Source: Nitrospirota bacterium
GTDB taxonomy: Bacteria > Nitrospirota > Thermodesulfovibrionia > UBA6902
Direction: 5' to 3'
Length of the DNA stretch: 64,000 nt
Assembly: GCA_016214845.1 (NCBI GenBank)
Contig: JACRMS010000020.1
Location: 1 to 64,000 of the forward strand
The position numbers were made by a program, and so were the translations under genes. Positions within the stretch are counted from its first letter, which is position 1, and every line of letters starts with the position of its first letter. The notes beneath the pieces are model-generated. The model was not told where the DNA came from, ran no database searches, and was given only the letters and a program-made list of their open reading frames with translations. This document shows, piece after piece, positions 1 through 9,110 of the stretch.

Positions 1-144
1 ACTTTATTACAGATTCTGTCAGTTACTCTTTTCGAAAAAATGCCTTTACAACAAATAGTTCAGTATTCCAATTATGGTTTCAATATAACCGAAAATCAAA
101 ACCAGTTGAATCTATTCGATTCTTAACCGGACAGTAGTGATAAT
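1..144 (+). mobile_element. 3' end of an IS4-type insertion sequence (transposase C-terminus)
   Basis: Reading frame 1 is open from the first base to a TAA at 124-126. The peptide contains LLQILSVTLFEKMPLQQIV and ends NQLNLFDS, which resembles the C-terminal tail of IS4-family DDE transposases (typically ...NQLxLFDL). The bases just after the stop (CCGGACAGTAGTG, 127-139) look like the terminal inverted repeat such elements carry. The rest of the element lies outside the window. The exact right boundary is uncertain within a few bases. The element abuts the truncated hsdR directly, so its insertion probably removed the hsdR promoter and N-terminus. Confidence 0.7.
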
Positions 145-2736
145 GAGACATTAGATACTTCCTCACTTGGCTGTCATGCAGTCGAAGAATACCATACAGC
201 AAATGGACCTGCTGATTATGCATTGTTTGTACATGGCAAGTTGCTCGGTATTATCGAGGCAAAGAAAGTCGGGGTAGGCCCTCAGAATGTACTGGAACAA
301 GCAAAGCGATACTCACGGGGCTCTTTTAAAGGACCGGGCAACTGGAACGGCTACCATGTGCCTTTTCTTTATTCAACAAACGGTGAACTGATTTATCACA
401 TAGACGTCCGCGATGAGCAAAACCTCTCCCGCCAGATTGCCAATTTTCACACAGCCGATGCGCTGACAGAATTATTCAACGATGATAAAGCCGGCAGCGC
501 CGCGTGGCTTCAAGCTACTCCTAACAACATAGAGAGACTGCGTGATTATCAGAAAGACGCCATTGCGTCCATTGAGTTTGCAATGATCCAGGGGAAACGC
601 ACCATGCTGATCGCAATGGCAACCGGTACAGGCAAGACATATACGACAGTCGCGCAGATATATCGTCTCCTCGAATCAAAAGCAGCGAAACGCATCCTCT
701 TTCTGGTTGACCGGCGTGCGCTCGCCGCACAGGCTGTCAGCGCCTTTGCAGCATTCAATACTCCAAAAGGGAATAAATTCATTCAGGAATACGAAGTCTT
801 CAGCCAGCGATTTTACCGGGAGGATTTCGATGACGACAAACCGTTTGACCCCAAAGTTCTGCCCGGGGCTTATCTGACAGCCCCAAAACCCGCTCATACA
901 TTCGTTTACGTTTCTACGATACAGAGGATGTGCATCAATCTGTTCGGCTGGGAGAGCGCATTTCCTCAGGACGGCGGCGACCCCGACGATGAAAGCGATG
1001 CAGAAAAGATAGACATCCCTATTCATACCTTTGATGTAATCATTGCCGATGAATGTCACCGTGGTTATACCTCACGGGACACTGCAATCTGGCGCAACGT
1101 ACTGGACTATTTTGATGCCGTAAAGATCGGCCTCACCGCCACCCCGGCGTCTCATACCCTCGCATATTTCAGGGATGTTGTCTTCCGATATACTACCGAA
1201 CAGGCTATCCTTGACGGGTTCCTTGTAGATTATGATGCAATCCGTATTAACTCAAATGTTCGCATGAACGGAGCTTTCCTCAAAGAGGGCGAGCAGGTCG
1301 GTATAGTTGATACCAGTACCGGAAAGATTATTTAAGACGCCCTTGAGGATGAACGAGAGTTCGGCTCAGCAGACATCGAACAAAAGATCACATCGCCTGA
1401 GAGCAATCTTAAAATAATAACGGAGATAGCTGAATATGCTCGAAGGCACGAAGAAGAAACCGGACGCTTTCCAAAGACTCTCATTTTTGCCGTGAATGAC
1501 CCGCCGTTTACTTCCCATGCAGACCAGCTTGTGAAGATATGCCGTGAGGTATTTGGAAAGGGAGACGATTTTGTCCAGAAGATCACCGGCAGCAAGAGTG
1601 TGGACCGACCTTTGCAGAAAATCCGCGAGTTCAGAAACAGGCCGAATCCCAAGGTCGTTGTTTCGGTTGATATGCTCACTACCGGAGTTGATATTCCGAG
1701 CCTCGAATTTATCGTATTTCTGCGCCCCGTCAAATCACGTATCCTCTGGGTGCAGATGCTCGGTCGCGGAACGCGAAGATGTGACGCGATCAATAAATTC
1801 AAATTTGTCATCTTTGACTGTTTCAACGGGACGTTGATCGAGTATTTCAGGGACACCACGGACTTCGAGGTGTCCCTTCAGAAGGAGGCGCTTTCCCTTC
1901 CGCAGGTAATCGAAAATATTTATCAGAACATCGACCGTAATTACCATATCAAGGTCCTCGTCAAACGCCTGCGCCGCATAGAGAAAGAAATGAGCGGCGA
2001 GGCAAGGGAAAAGTTTTCTGCTTATATCCCCGATGGCGATGTGGGCAGGTTTGCATCTGAATTGGCTGACAGAATAAATAAGGATTTCAATAACACGATG
2101 ATGCTCCTGCGGGACAAGGATTTTCAGGACTTGTTGCAGAACTATCCAAGGCCGAAACGCTCTTTTATTATCGGTTACGATATCACGGATACAGTCAGTT
2201 CAGAGGTTATGATCCACAGGGGCTCTGAATATCAGAAGCCGGAGGATTATCTGGTTTCTTTTTCACGGTTCGTAAAGGAAAACCCGGAGCATATCGAAGC
2301 TATACGAATCTTGCTGGAAAAGCCAAGAGAATGGAAGACCGCTGTGCTGAACGAACTGGTCGATAAGCTGAAACAAAACAAGTTCCCTCCTGACGAACTC
2401 GAGAAGGCGCATAAGTATGTCTACAAGAAACCTCTCGTGGATATTATCTCCATGGTCAAACATGCGGCCAGGGAGCAGGAGCCGATACTGACCGCAGAAG
2501 AGCGTGTGAACAGGGCCATGAAGAAGGTTACGGACGGCAGGAGCTTTAATGATGAACAGCAGAAATGGCTCGGCCTTATCCGCGATCATCTGGTCAGGAA
2601 TCTCACGATAGAAGAAGCCGATCTGGACTATGCGCCGATCTTTGAGCGGAACGGCGGGTTGGGAAAGGCAAGAAGGGTATTTGATAAAGAACTATCGTCG
2701 CTGCTAACTGAGATCAATGCGGCCATAGCAGCTTAG
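145..2736 (+). pseudogene. hsdR: Type I restriction enzyme R subunit, decayed
   Basis: All of 145-2736 reads in one frame as a type I restriction translocase/endonuclease, with two lesions. The 5' end is replaced by the IS4-type element, so the gene begins inside the nuclease domain. A TAA at 1333-1335 then interrupts the frame between GKII and DALEDEREF, and the frame stays open and homologous on both sides. Visible motifs are the nuclease D (PADYAL) and ExK (GIIEAKK), Walker A (MATGTGKTYT), the DEAD-like box (ADECHRGY), motif III (GLTATP) and motif VI (QMLGRGTRR). Both halves look well preserved, which suggests recent inactivation. A remnant peptide could restart internally, for example near 1492, but would lack either the nuclease or the front half of the motor. 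hsdM starts 11 bp downstream. Confidence 0.85.
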
Positions 2737-2747
2737 AAAGGATTTTC

Positions 2748-4163
2748 ATGTCTGATATTGTTAACAAACTCTGGGGATTCTGTCACACGCTTCGTCATGA
2801 CGGAATAGACTACGGCGATTACATAGAACAGCTTACTTATCTGCTGTTTCTCAAGATGGCTGATGAGCGGGATATCGAAGTCCCCAAAGGATGCGGCTGG
2901 GCAAGCCTCAAGGAACTATCGGGAACAAGCCTGACTGATCATTATTCCAAAATCCTTCGCAAGCTCCGGGAGGCACAAGGAATCCTTGGTGACATCTTTG
3001 CCCAGTCAATGCCGCGCTTCAATAATCCCGTGAACCTTAAACGCATCATCAATATGATCGACGAGGAACACTGGTCGGAGATGGATGTGGATGTGAAGGG
3101 CGCGGCCTTCGAGGGTTTGCTTGAAAAAGCAGCGAGCGAAGGAAAGAAAGGCGCGGGGCAGTACTTTACGCCTCGTGTTTTGATCCAGTCCATCGTCCGG
3201 GTCATGAAACCGGACCCGCGCGATGTGCGTGATTTCACGATCTGCGACCCAGCCTGCGGTACAGGAGGTTTTTTAGTCTGTGCTTATGAATGGTTGATAG
3301 AGCAGACTAAAGGGGCCTTTGACCGCAAAGATATCAAGCGGATAAAGTCCGCGACCTATTATGGTCAGGATTTAGTACCGCGTCCCAGAAGGCTTGCGCT
3401 CATGAATCTCTTCCTTCATGGGTTAGAGGCGAAGATTTATTTAGGCGATACGATTTATGAACCTAACAGAGGAGAGCTTTATAATTGCGTGCTGACCAAT
3501 CCGCCCTTCGGCACCAAAGGCGCGAATCAGTCGCCCGTGCGGGACGACTTCACAATAGAGACAAGCAACAAGCAACTTAATTTCGTTCAACATGTAATGA
3601 ATATTCTCAAACCCGGCGGCAGGGCCGCGATTGTTCTGCCTGACAATTGCCTCTTTGAAAATAAGGCGGGAGAGGTTTTTGAAATCCTTATGCAGGACTG
3701 CAACCTTCACACTGTCCTGCGCCTGCCGAGAGGCACGTTTACGCCTTACAGCCAGGGAGTGAAGGCAAATGTCATTTTTTTCCAGAAGGGGGTGCAGACT
3801 GAAAACGTCTGGATTTTTGATGCCCGCTCCAACGTTCCCGGGATTACAAAGAAAGACCGGCCGCTGGCTTCGAAGCATTTTGAGGAATTTGAGAAGTGCT
3901 ACAGCAAAAACCCTAATGGTCAAAGTAAGCGGAAAGATTCAGGAGAGGGAGGCCGTTTCCGCAAGTTTCATGTAGATGAGATCAAAGAGCGAAACTTCAA
4001 GCTCGATATCACATGGCTCAAAGATGAATCGCTTGAAGACAGCGACGGGCTGCCCGATCCGCAGGACTTGGCCAGTGAAGCCATTACTGAGCTTGAGGCA
4101 ATGGTTGATGACTTAAGGGATATTGTTTCACTGGTAGAAAAAGAAGAGGGTGTGGAGAAATGA
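2748..4163 (+). CDS. hsdM: Type I restriction-modification system DNA methyltransferase subunit M
   Basis: N6-adenine methyltransferase subunit that uses S-adenosylmethionine and acts in an M2S1 complex with HsdS. The 471-aa protein has an N-terminal helical HsdM_N domain (about 1-130), then GQYFTPR near 138, SAM motif I (DPACGTGGF) near 166 and the catalytic NPPFG motif near 250. The length is normal and all core motifs are intact. The gene follows the broken hsdR by 11 bp, with AAAGGA as ribosome-binding site, and overlaps hsdS by 4 bp (ATGA), so M and S are probably translated in a coupled manner. M plus S alone should still methylate DNA. Confidence 0.95.
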   Translation: MSDIVNKLWGFCHTLRHDGIDYGDYIEQLTYLLFLKMADERDIEVPKGCGWASLKELSGTSLTDHYSKILRKLREAQGILGDIFAQSMPRFNNPVNLKRIINMIDEEHWSEMDVDVKGAAFEGLLEKAASEGKKGAGQYFTPRVLIQSIVRVMKPDPRDVRDFTICDPACGTGGFLVCAYEWLIEQTKGAFDRKDIKRIKSATYYGQDLVPRPRRLALMNLFLHGLEAKIYLGDTIYEPNRGELYNCVLTNPPFGTKGANQSPVRDDFTIETSNKQLNFVQHVMNILKPGGRAAIVLPDNCLFENKAGEVFEILMQDCNLHTVLRLPRGTFTPYSQGVKANVIFFQKGVQTENVWIFDARSNVPGITKKDRPLASKHFEEFEKCYSKNPNGQSKRKDSGEGGRFRKFHVDEIKERNFKLDITWLKDESLEDSDGLPDPQDLASEAITELEAMVDDLRDIVSLVEKEEGVEK

Positions 4164-5563
4164 GTGAGTTGCCGGAAGGGTGGGTGACAACACCACTTCA
4201 AACACTTGCAGCAAAGACGAAATATCCGATAGGAGACGGGGACCACGGTCAGATCAAGCCTGCCACGTACACTGACAAGGGGATTCCTTATATCCGTGTT
4301 GCTGACATGGGATGGGGAAAATTCGAGCCAAACGGATTGGTCTATATCCCAGAATCTGTCCACGAGAAAAATATAAAAAGCGAACTTCATCCAGGAGACA
4401 TTCTGATTGCCAAGACTGGCGCGACTATTGGGAAGTGTTGCATTATTCCTGATACGATTCCGACAGCAAACACCACGTCATCTGTAGGCAAGGTGACAGT
4501 CAATCAAGATATCACGTCGCCTCAATGGATTCTTTACTATTTTCTCAGTCGCGAATTCAAGGAACAGATGTGGGCAGTAAGCGAGAAAACAGCACAGCCA
4601 GGCTTTAACATTGCTGACCTGAAGATGTTTAAAGTCCCCCTCGCTTCTTTGTCCGAGCAAAACCGAATTGTGACAAAACTGGATAAACTATTAGGCAAAG
4701 TGGACGCCTGCGAGAAGCGGCTGACAAAGATTCCGGTCATCCTCAAACGCTTCCGCCAATCCATCCTCGCCGCCGCATGCTCTGGAAGATTGACAGCGGA
4801 GTGGCGAGAAGACGATAGTTACGAAAATGACTTGCCTGCTGACTGGCAATGGATACCGCTCGAAGAACTACTTCCTCGTGGCGGTATATTTGACGGGCCG
4901 TTTGGCTCAAACCTGAAGTCGTCCGACTACACAGACTCGGGCGTCCGTGTGGTTCGGTTGGAGAATGTCGGGCACCTTAGGTTTATCGGAGAAAAGGAAA
5001 GTTTTGTTAGTCGCAAAAAATATGAGACACTTAAGAAGCACACGGTCGGAATAGGCGACATTATCTTTGCTTCGTTCATCTCCGAAGAAATTCGCGTCTG
5101 CCTGCTTCCAGTGCTGGCAACGAAAGCCATTGCCAAAGCAGATTGCTTCTGTTTACGACCCAAGGCGGAGGTAGTAGATCGGCAATACCTTACTTACCAG
5201 CTTGTCAGCAGGGAATCCTATGATAAGCTGGTTGAAGAAGTTCATGGTGCTACGCGTCCACGAATCAATACAACTCAACTCCGCAAGGTAGAGATCAGGA
5301 TATGTCCGCTCCCCGAACAACAAGAAATCGTCCGCCGGGTGGAGGCGTTGTTTGCTCTGGCTGACCAGATCGAGGCCCGCTATACCAAGGCAAAAGCCTA
5401 TGTGGACAAACTCACCCAGTCCATCCTTGCCAAAGCCTTTCGTGGTGAACTTGTCCCGCAGGATCCAAATGATGAACCTGCGTCAGTGCTGCTGGAAAAG
5501 ATTAAGGCGGAGCGGGAGAAGAACGAAAAGACGAATGTTCGGTCTAAAAAAACCACTAAATGA
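4160..5563 (+). CDS. hsdS: Type I restriction-modification system specificity subunit S
   Basis: DNA-recognition subunit of the type I methyltransferase complex. The 467-aa protein shows the usual tandem architecture: target-recognition domain 1 (about 1-170), a conserved helical spacer (RFRQSILAAACSGRLTAEW, about 195-215), target-recognition domain 2 (about 225-400), then a second copy of the helical repeat (LTQSILAKAFRGELVPQ) near the C-terminus. The start ATG overlaps the hsdM stop. The gene is full length, so the modification activity appears intact although the restriction subunit is broken. Recognition sequence cannot be read from the protein. Confidence 0.93.
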   Translation: MSELPEGWVTTPLQTLAAKTKYPIGDGDHGQIKPATYTDKGIPYIRVADMGWGKFEPNGLVYIPESVHEKNIKSELHPGDILIAKTGATIGKCCIIPDTIPTANTTSSVGKVTVNQDITSPQWILYYFLSREFKEQMWAVSEKTAQPGFNIADLKMFKVPLASLSEQNRIVTKLDKLLGKVDACEKRLTKIPVILKRFRQSILAAACSGRLTAEWREDDSYENDLPADWQWIPLEELLPRGGIFDGPFGSNLKSSDYTDSGVRVVRLENVGHLRFIGEKESFVSRKKYETLKKHTVGIGDIIFASFISEEIRVCLLPVLATKAIAKADCFCLRPKAEVVDRQYLTYQLVSRESYDKLVEEVHGATRPRINTTQLRKVEIRICPLPEQQEIVRRVEALFALADQIEARYTKAKAYVDKLTQSILAKAFRGELVPQDPNDEPASVLLEKIKAEREKNEKTNVRSKKTTK

Positions 5564-5618
5564 AAACTGCTTTTTCTGATATAATAACCTCAAATTATTT
5601 CTTCGTTAAATGGGAACG

Positions 5619-6359
5619 ATGAGCAACTATCCAATCTTATCCAAGGCTCCTATCACAGAAGCAGTTATCGACTTTCGCGTAAAAATACGAGAAGACTTGC
5701 GTCTTGAGCAGATTGAGTCAATATACAATGCGGTCTCCGGTCAATACCCGGATAAAAAAGAAAGATTTAAATGGGAAGGGAAACTGGAATTTAAGAAAGG
5801 CGCTCCTCTTCTCTCAAATGCTGCAGAAGCAATTGATGGGTATATGTTTTATTCTGCTGATCAGAAACAGATCCTCCAGACAAGACTGGATGGTTTCACA
5901 TTTAGCAGATTGAAACCTTACGAAACGTGGGAAAGTTTCCGGGACGAAGCACACAGGTTGTGGCAAATCTACAGAGATGTCGTTTCTCCTGAAATTACAA
6001 GAGTAGCTTTACGATATATCAACAAAATAGAAATCCCCCTACCAATAAAAGACTTCGGCGATTATTTGACCGCAGCGCCAATCGTACCAGAAGAACTGCC
6101 GCAAGACGTCAGCAGTTTTCTGACACGTATTGTCATACATGAACAGGCAATTGATGCCGCAGCCATCATTACACAGGCCTTTGAGCAGATTGTTAATCCT
6201 AAGATTCTTCCTGTAATATTAGATATTGATGTATTCAGGCAAAAATCTGAAGGTATAAATGAAGATGATGCTTGGAGTACTATCGAACAATTACGCGATT
6301 TCAAGAATAATATATTCTTTAAAAGTATTACGCCGAAAGCAAAGGAGCTATTTCAATGA
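5619..6359 (+). CDS. TIGR04255 family protein, first gene of a four-gene coupled cassette
   Basis: The N-terminus (SNYPILSKAPITEAVIDF) and the central GFTFSRLKPYETWESF and TRVALRYINKIEIPLP stretches match what I recall of the sporadically distributed TIGR04255 family, which has no established function. About 246 aa, soluble, no signal peptide. An ATG at 5610 is also in frame, but 5619 gives the N-terminus typical of the family. A TATAAT hexamer lies at 5580-5585. The stop overlaps the next start (ATGA). It sits directly after the type I RM genes and is visibly AT-rich compared with the core genes. Confidence 0.75.
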   Translation: MSNYPILSKAPITEAVIDFRVKIREDLRLEQIESIYNAVSGQYPDKKERFKWEGKLEFKKGAPLLSNAAEAIDGYMFYSADQKQILQTRLDGFTFSRLKPYETWESFRDEAHRLWQIYRDVVSPEITRVALRYINKIEIPLPIKDFGDYLTAAPIVPEELPQDVSSFLTRIVIHEQAIDAAAIITQAFEQIVNPKILPVILDIDVFRQKSEGINEDDAWSTIEQLRDFKNNIFFKSITPKAKELFQ

Positions 6360-6853
6360 GTGTTGCAATACAATGTATTGACTGTCCAAGCTTTTTTGTT
6401 GGTCCAAGCAGTACTGGGTTCAGTGATGATTCAAGAAATCTGGTGACGAATCTTCTAAATCAATTCCGGGAAATCTGTGAACCATTAACCATTGGACGTC
6501 ATTTAGAGGAAGCAATGGAGTCGCTTATTGAAGTTTACACAGAATGTACAGAAGCAAACTGGGACGGCTATGGCGCTGAGCCAGTGTCGAAAGATTCATT
6601 TTTTGAGGCATCTAAATTTATAAATTTAATACCATCTTCCTTCCCAATGCCTCAAATTACGGCTGAACCTTCCGGGGAGATAGGGTTAGAGTGGTATAAA
6701 GATAAAAAATTAATATTCGTCATAAGCCTTAGCGGGAAAAACATTGTTACCTATGCCGGGATATTTGGGAGCAACAAGACGCATGGCACAGAATATTTTG
6801 GGGACACGATCCCACCGGTCCTTATAGAAAATCTCAGACGTCTCTATCCATAA
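6356..6853 (+). CDS. Conserved hypothetical protein with NWDGYG motif
   Basis: The 165-aa soluble protein has an N-terminal part without clear features, then ANWDGYGAEPVS near residue 74, AEPSGEIGLEWYKDKK near 108, and a C-terminal segment with GIFGSNKTHGTEYFGDTIP. From memory, proteins of this NWDGYG type recur next to TIGR04255-family genes, but I know of no assigned activity. Translation is coupled to the upstream gene by a 4-bp ATGA overlap. No catalytic motif is evident. The function is unknown and the cassette context is the main clue. Confidence 0.65.
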   Translation: MSVAIQCIDCPSFFVGPSSTGFSDDSRNLVTNLLNQFREICEPLTIGRHLEEAMESLIEVYTECTEANWDGYGAEPVSKDSFFEASKFINLIPSSFPMPQITAEPSGEIGLEWYKDKKLIFVISLSGKNIVTYAGIFGSNKTHGTEYFGDTIPPVLIENLRRLYP

Positions 6854-6864
6854 GATGAGGGGAA

Positions 6865-7248
6865 ATGGATTTAGAACAGGTACTCCCTGAAGAAGACTTA
6901 ACACGTTATATTCTTCATAAAAATCATTTCAGTGCTCTGCATAATAGAGTTAAATATGCAGCCTTCCTTCCCGCGCCTAACGGGGAGACTTCCGTATTTC
7001 GTATTTCAAATCTGTCTGATAATGAAATCTGGGAGACAGGTGACAAAGAAGTAGCGCAGAAACGCGGTATACCGCTGTTTGGACGGGCTGATATTTTAGC
7101 GTCTCAAATCCTTCGAAGACGATTGAGAATAGTGCCTGATGATAAACCACAGCGACATGCAAATATCATTGGATGGCCGGAGGAAAAGTCAGAGCAAAAA
7201 CTAATTGCAATCGAATTGGCCTATAATGCTCGGCTGTACATAAAATGA
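6865..7248 (+). CDS. Conserved hypothetical protein, third gene of the cassette
   Basis: The 127-aa soluble protein begins 11 bp after the preceding stop, with GAGGGG at 6856-6861 as ribosome-binding site. Its C-terminal half contains GRADILASQILRR, then RHANIIGWP and EQKLIAIELAYNARL, which looks like a small conserved domain; I do not recognise a named fold. The N-terminal part carries NRVKYAAFLP and SVFRISNLSDNEIW. The last codon overlaps the radC-like start (ATGA). The tight coupling to its neighbours argues that the three small proteins and the JAMM protein act together, but this is inference. Confidence 0.6.
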   Translation: MDLEQVLPEEDLTRYILHKNHFSALHNRVKYAAFLPAPNGETSVFRISNLSDNEIWETGDKEVAQKRGIPLFGRADILASQILRRRLRIVPDDKPQRHANIIGWPEEKSEQKLIAIELAYNARLYIK

Positions 7249-7904
7249 AAAAGCTGAGAGACATTCCAGAACCGGATCGTCCGCGTGAAAAACTCCGTCA
7301 AAAAGGGGCGGAAGCTTTAACCGACCTTGAACTGATGGCTATTCTTCTGGGCAGCGGAACAAAGACGCATGATGTTATGATGGTTGCAGACCGAATTCTT
7401 AAAGCCCTGGATGGTAATAATGCAAAGCTGGATATAGAAGAATTGCAGAAGATTGACGGCGTAGGATTAGCAAAGGCAACTCTTATTGCAGCGGCCCTCG
7501 AATTTGCCCGCCGTCGCATTCGTCCTGAAGGATTAAGGATCTCTTTCCCTGCCGACGTACTTCCATTGATCCAGCATTATGCCGACCGCAAGCAGGAGCA
7601 TTTTATAAGCATTTCAATAAATGGCGCTAATGAAGTGATCGCAAGTCGTGTGGTGTCTGTCGGGTTGGTTAATAAAACACAGGCACATCCACGAGAGGTA
7701 TTTGCAGATTCAATTACAGACAGGGCGTCAGCAATCATCATTGCTCATAATCATCCATCCGGTGGATTGACGCCAAGTAAAGAAGACACCGAGATTACCA
7801 GACAACTGAAGTCCGCAGGCGAAACCCTCGGCATCCGCCTGCTCGATCATATAATCTTTAACCATAATGGATATTACAGTTTCCTTGAGAACGGAGAAAT
7901 GTGA
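7245..7904 (+). CDS. radC: RadC-like JAB/JAMM domain protein
   Basis: The 219-aa protein has a helix-hairpin-helix region (about 20-95, including LQKIDGVGLAKATLIAAALE) followed by a JAMM metalloprotease-like domain. The metal-binding signature HNHPSGGLTPSKED begins near residue 167, and an upstream acidic residue is present in AHPREVF. RadC family members were once linked to recombination repair, but their biochemical role is unresolved, and they often sit on mobile or defence islands. It overlaps the 127-aa gene by 4 bp and so is the fourth gene of the cassette rather than an isolated chromosomal radC. Confidence 0.88.
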   Translation: MKKLRDIPEPDRPREKLRQKGAEALTDLELMAILLGSGTKTHDVMMVADRILKALDGNNAKLDIEELQKIDGVGLAKATLIAAALEFARRRIRPEGLRISFPADVLPLIQHYADRKQEHFISISINGANEVIASRVVSVGLVNKTQAHPREVFADSITDRASAIIIAHNHPSGGLTPSKEDTEITRQLKSAGETLGIRLLDHIIFNHNGYYSFLENGEM

Positions 7905-7934
7905 ATAGTGACGTATGATGTATCAACAAGCCCT

Positions 7935-8396
7935 TTACGTTCCACTTAATGTCGATAGCAATTCTTTAATCCTCTTCTTCAAAACCGGATGCAATTTCTC
8001 CGGCGCGATCTCTGCAAGTGGCTTCAAAACAAATTCCCTCTCGCTGATATGAGGGTGAGGTATCTCTAATTCAGGCGTCTTCATTATCAGATCATCATAG
8101 AGCAGGATGTCGAGGTCTATGACACGGGGGCCCCAGCGTTTTGCCGGGCGTCTGCCGATCTCGACCTCTATCTTTTTTAAAACAGACAATAACTCGTCAG
8201 GCCCAAGATCGGTCTCAATCTCAACAGCCATATTGATGAACTTCGGCTGGTCTTCAACTCCCCACGGCTCTGTCTCTAAAAGCGAGGAGCGTTTTGTAAC
8301 TTTGATGTTGTTTGCTTCGAGGAGCCTTATCGCCTTCCCGCAATTGTTTTCTCTGTTGCCGAGATTGGATCCGATGCCGATGTACGCTGTGGGCAT
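7935..8396 (-). CDS. folK: 2-amino-4-hydroxy-6-hydroxymethyldihydropteridine diphosphokinase
   Basis: HPPK transfers pyrophosphate from ATP to 6-hydroxymethyl-7,8-dihydropterin in folate synthesis. The 153-aa protein shows the N-terminal GIGSNLGNRENN, the conserved Trp-Gly region (ETEPWGVEDQPKFIN), the substrate/ATP loop RPAKRWGPRVIDLDILLYDD and the family tail IPHPHISEREFVLKPL. Length is normal. It marks the return to core chromosome after the RM and RadC cassette. Confidence 0.95.
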   Translation of the reverse strand: MPTAYIGIGSNLGNRENNCGKAIRLLEANNIKVTKRSSLLETEPWGVEDQPKFINMAVEIETDLGPDELLSVLKKIEVEIGRRPAKRWGPRVIDLDILLYDDLIMKTPELEIPHPHISEREFVLKPLAEIAPEKLHPVLKKRIKELLSTLSGT

Positions 8397-8534
8397 ATCC
8401 CCGGTATTTTATCACAAACTATTTTCTCCGCGTTTTTCTTTAATCTTCCTTTAATCGACCGTCTGGTAAAGTGAAGTCAAAGATTGGGCAAGAAGTTCAA
8501 TCTTAATTTTATAAAAAGAAGGCGGTTGCCGGTT

Positions 8535-9107
8535 ATGAGACACTCACTATTTTTTAGAAACGTTCAGCCTTTCCTCTTCAAGTTCATCCTGCTGATACTC
8601 ATGACCCTGATAATAGACTTCATGCTGCATGAATCCGGACTGCTCTGGATCGGAAGGTATCTTGGCATCCCCGGCACTTTTCTTATCGCAGTCTCTTTTG
8701 CCTATTCAGCGAGAAAGAAAAAAATAATTACGCATGGCTCACCGGCCCTCTTCCTGAGACTGCATGAGTACCTGGCGTGGACGGGCGCCCTCATGATTCT
8801 CGTACACGGGGGAATTCATTTTAACGCTCTATTGGCATGGGCCGCTTTGATCGCAATGCTTGTCGCGGTAATAAGCGGCCTGGTCGGCAAATACCTTTTA
8901 AAGGAATCGAGAGAGACACTGACCGCTAAGAAAAACCTGCTCTTAAAGAACGGTATGAAAGAGGAAGAAGTTGAAAAGGAACTGTTCCTGGAGTCCTTGA
9001 CCGTAAAGGCCATGACTAAATGGAGGTCCGTGCACAGGCCGATAACAATTGTCTTTGCGATCTTTACATGCCTGCACATTGTAACAATCATTTTTTTATG
9101 GAGGTGA
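8535..9107 (+). CDS. Integral membrane protein, probable b-type cytochrome-like partner of the multihaem cytochrome
   Basis: About 190 aa from ATG 8535; an in-frame TTG at 8484 would add 17 residues but lacks a good ribosome-binding site. Hydrophobic segments lie near residues 14-35, 40-58, 75-95, 97-117 and 165-185. Histidines sit in or near helices: RLHEYLAWTGALMILVHGG and, near the C-terminus, HRPI and CLHIVTI. They resemble haem b ligand pairs of cytochrome b561 or ferric-reductase-type proteins. A charged Lys/Glu-rich loop separates the last helix. The stop lies 3 bp before the multihaem cytochrome start and contains its ribosome-binding site (GGAGGTGA), so the two are coupled. A quinol-oxidising role is inferred. 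Confidence 0.65.
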   Translation: MRHSLFFRNVQPFLFKFILLILMTLIIDFMLHESGLLWIGRYLGIPGTFLIAVSFAYSARKKKIITHGSPALFLRLHEYLAWTGALMILVHGGIHFNALLAWAALIAMLVAVISGLVGKYLLKESRETLTAKKNLLLKNGMKEEEVEKELFLESLTVKAMTKWRSVHRPITIVFAIFTCLHIVTIIFLWR

Positions 9108-9110
9108 TTT

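Noticed and set aside
676-1059. 127-aa minus-strand ORF opposite hsdR
   Set aside because: It overlaps well-conserved helicase motifs on the plus strand and has no ribosome-binding site or family-like sequence.
8484-8534. TTG start for the membrane protein
   Set aside because: No ribosome-binding site, and a basic leader precedes the hydrophobic start; ATG 8535 looks better.
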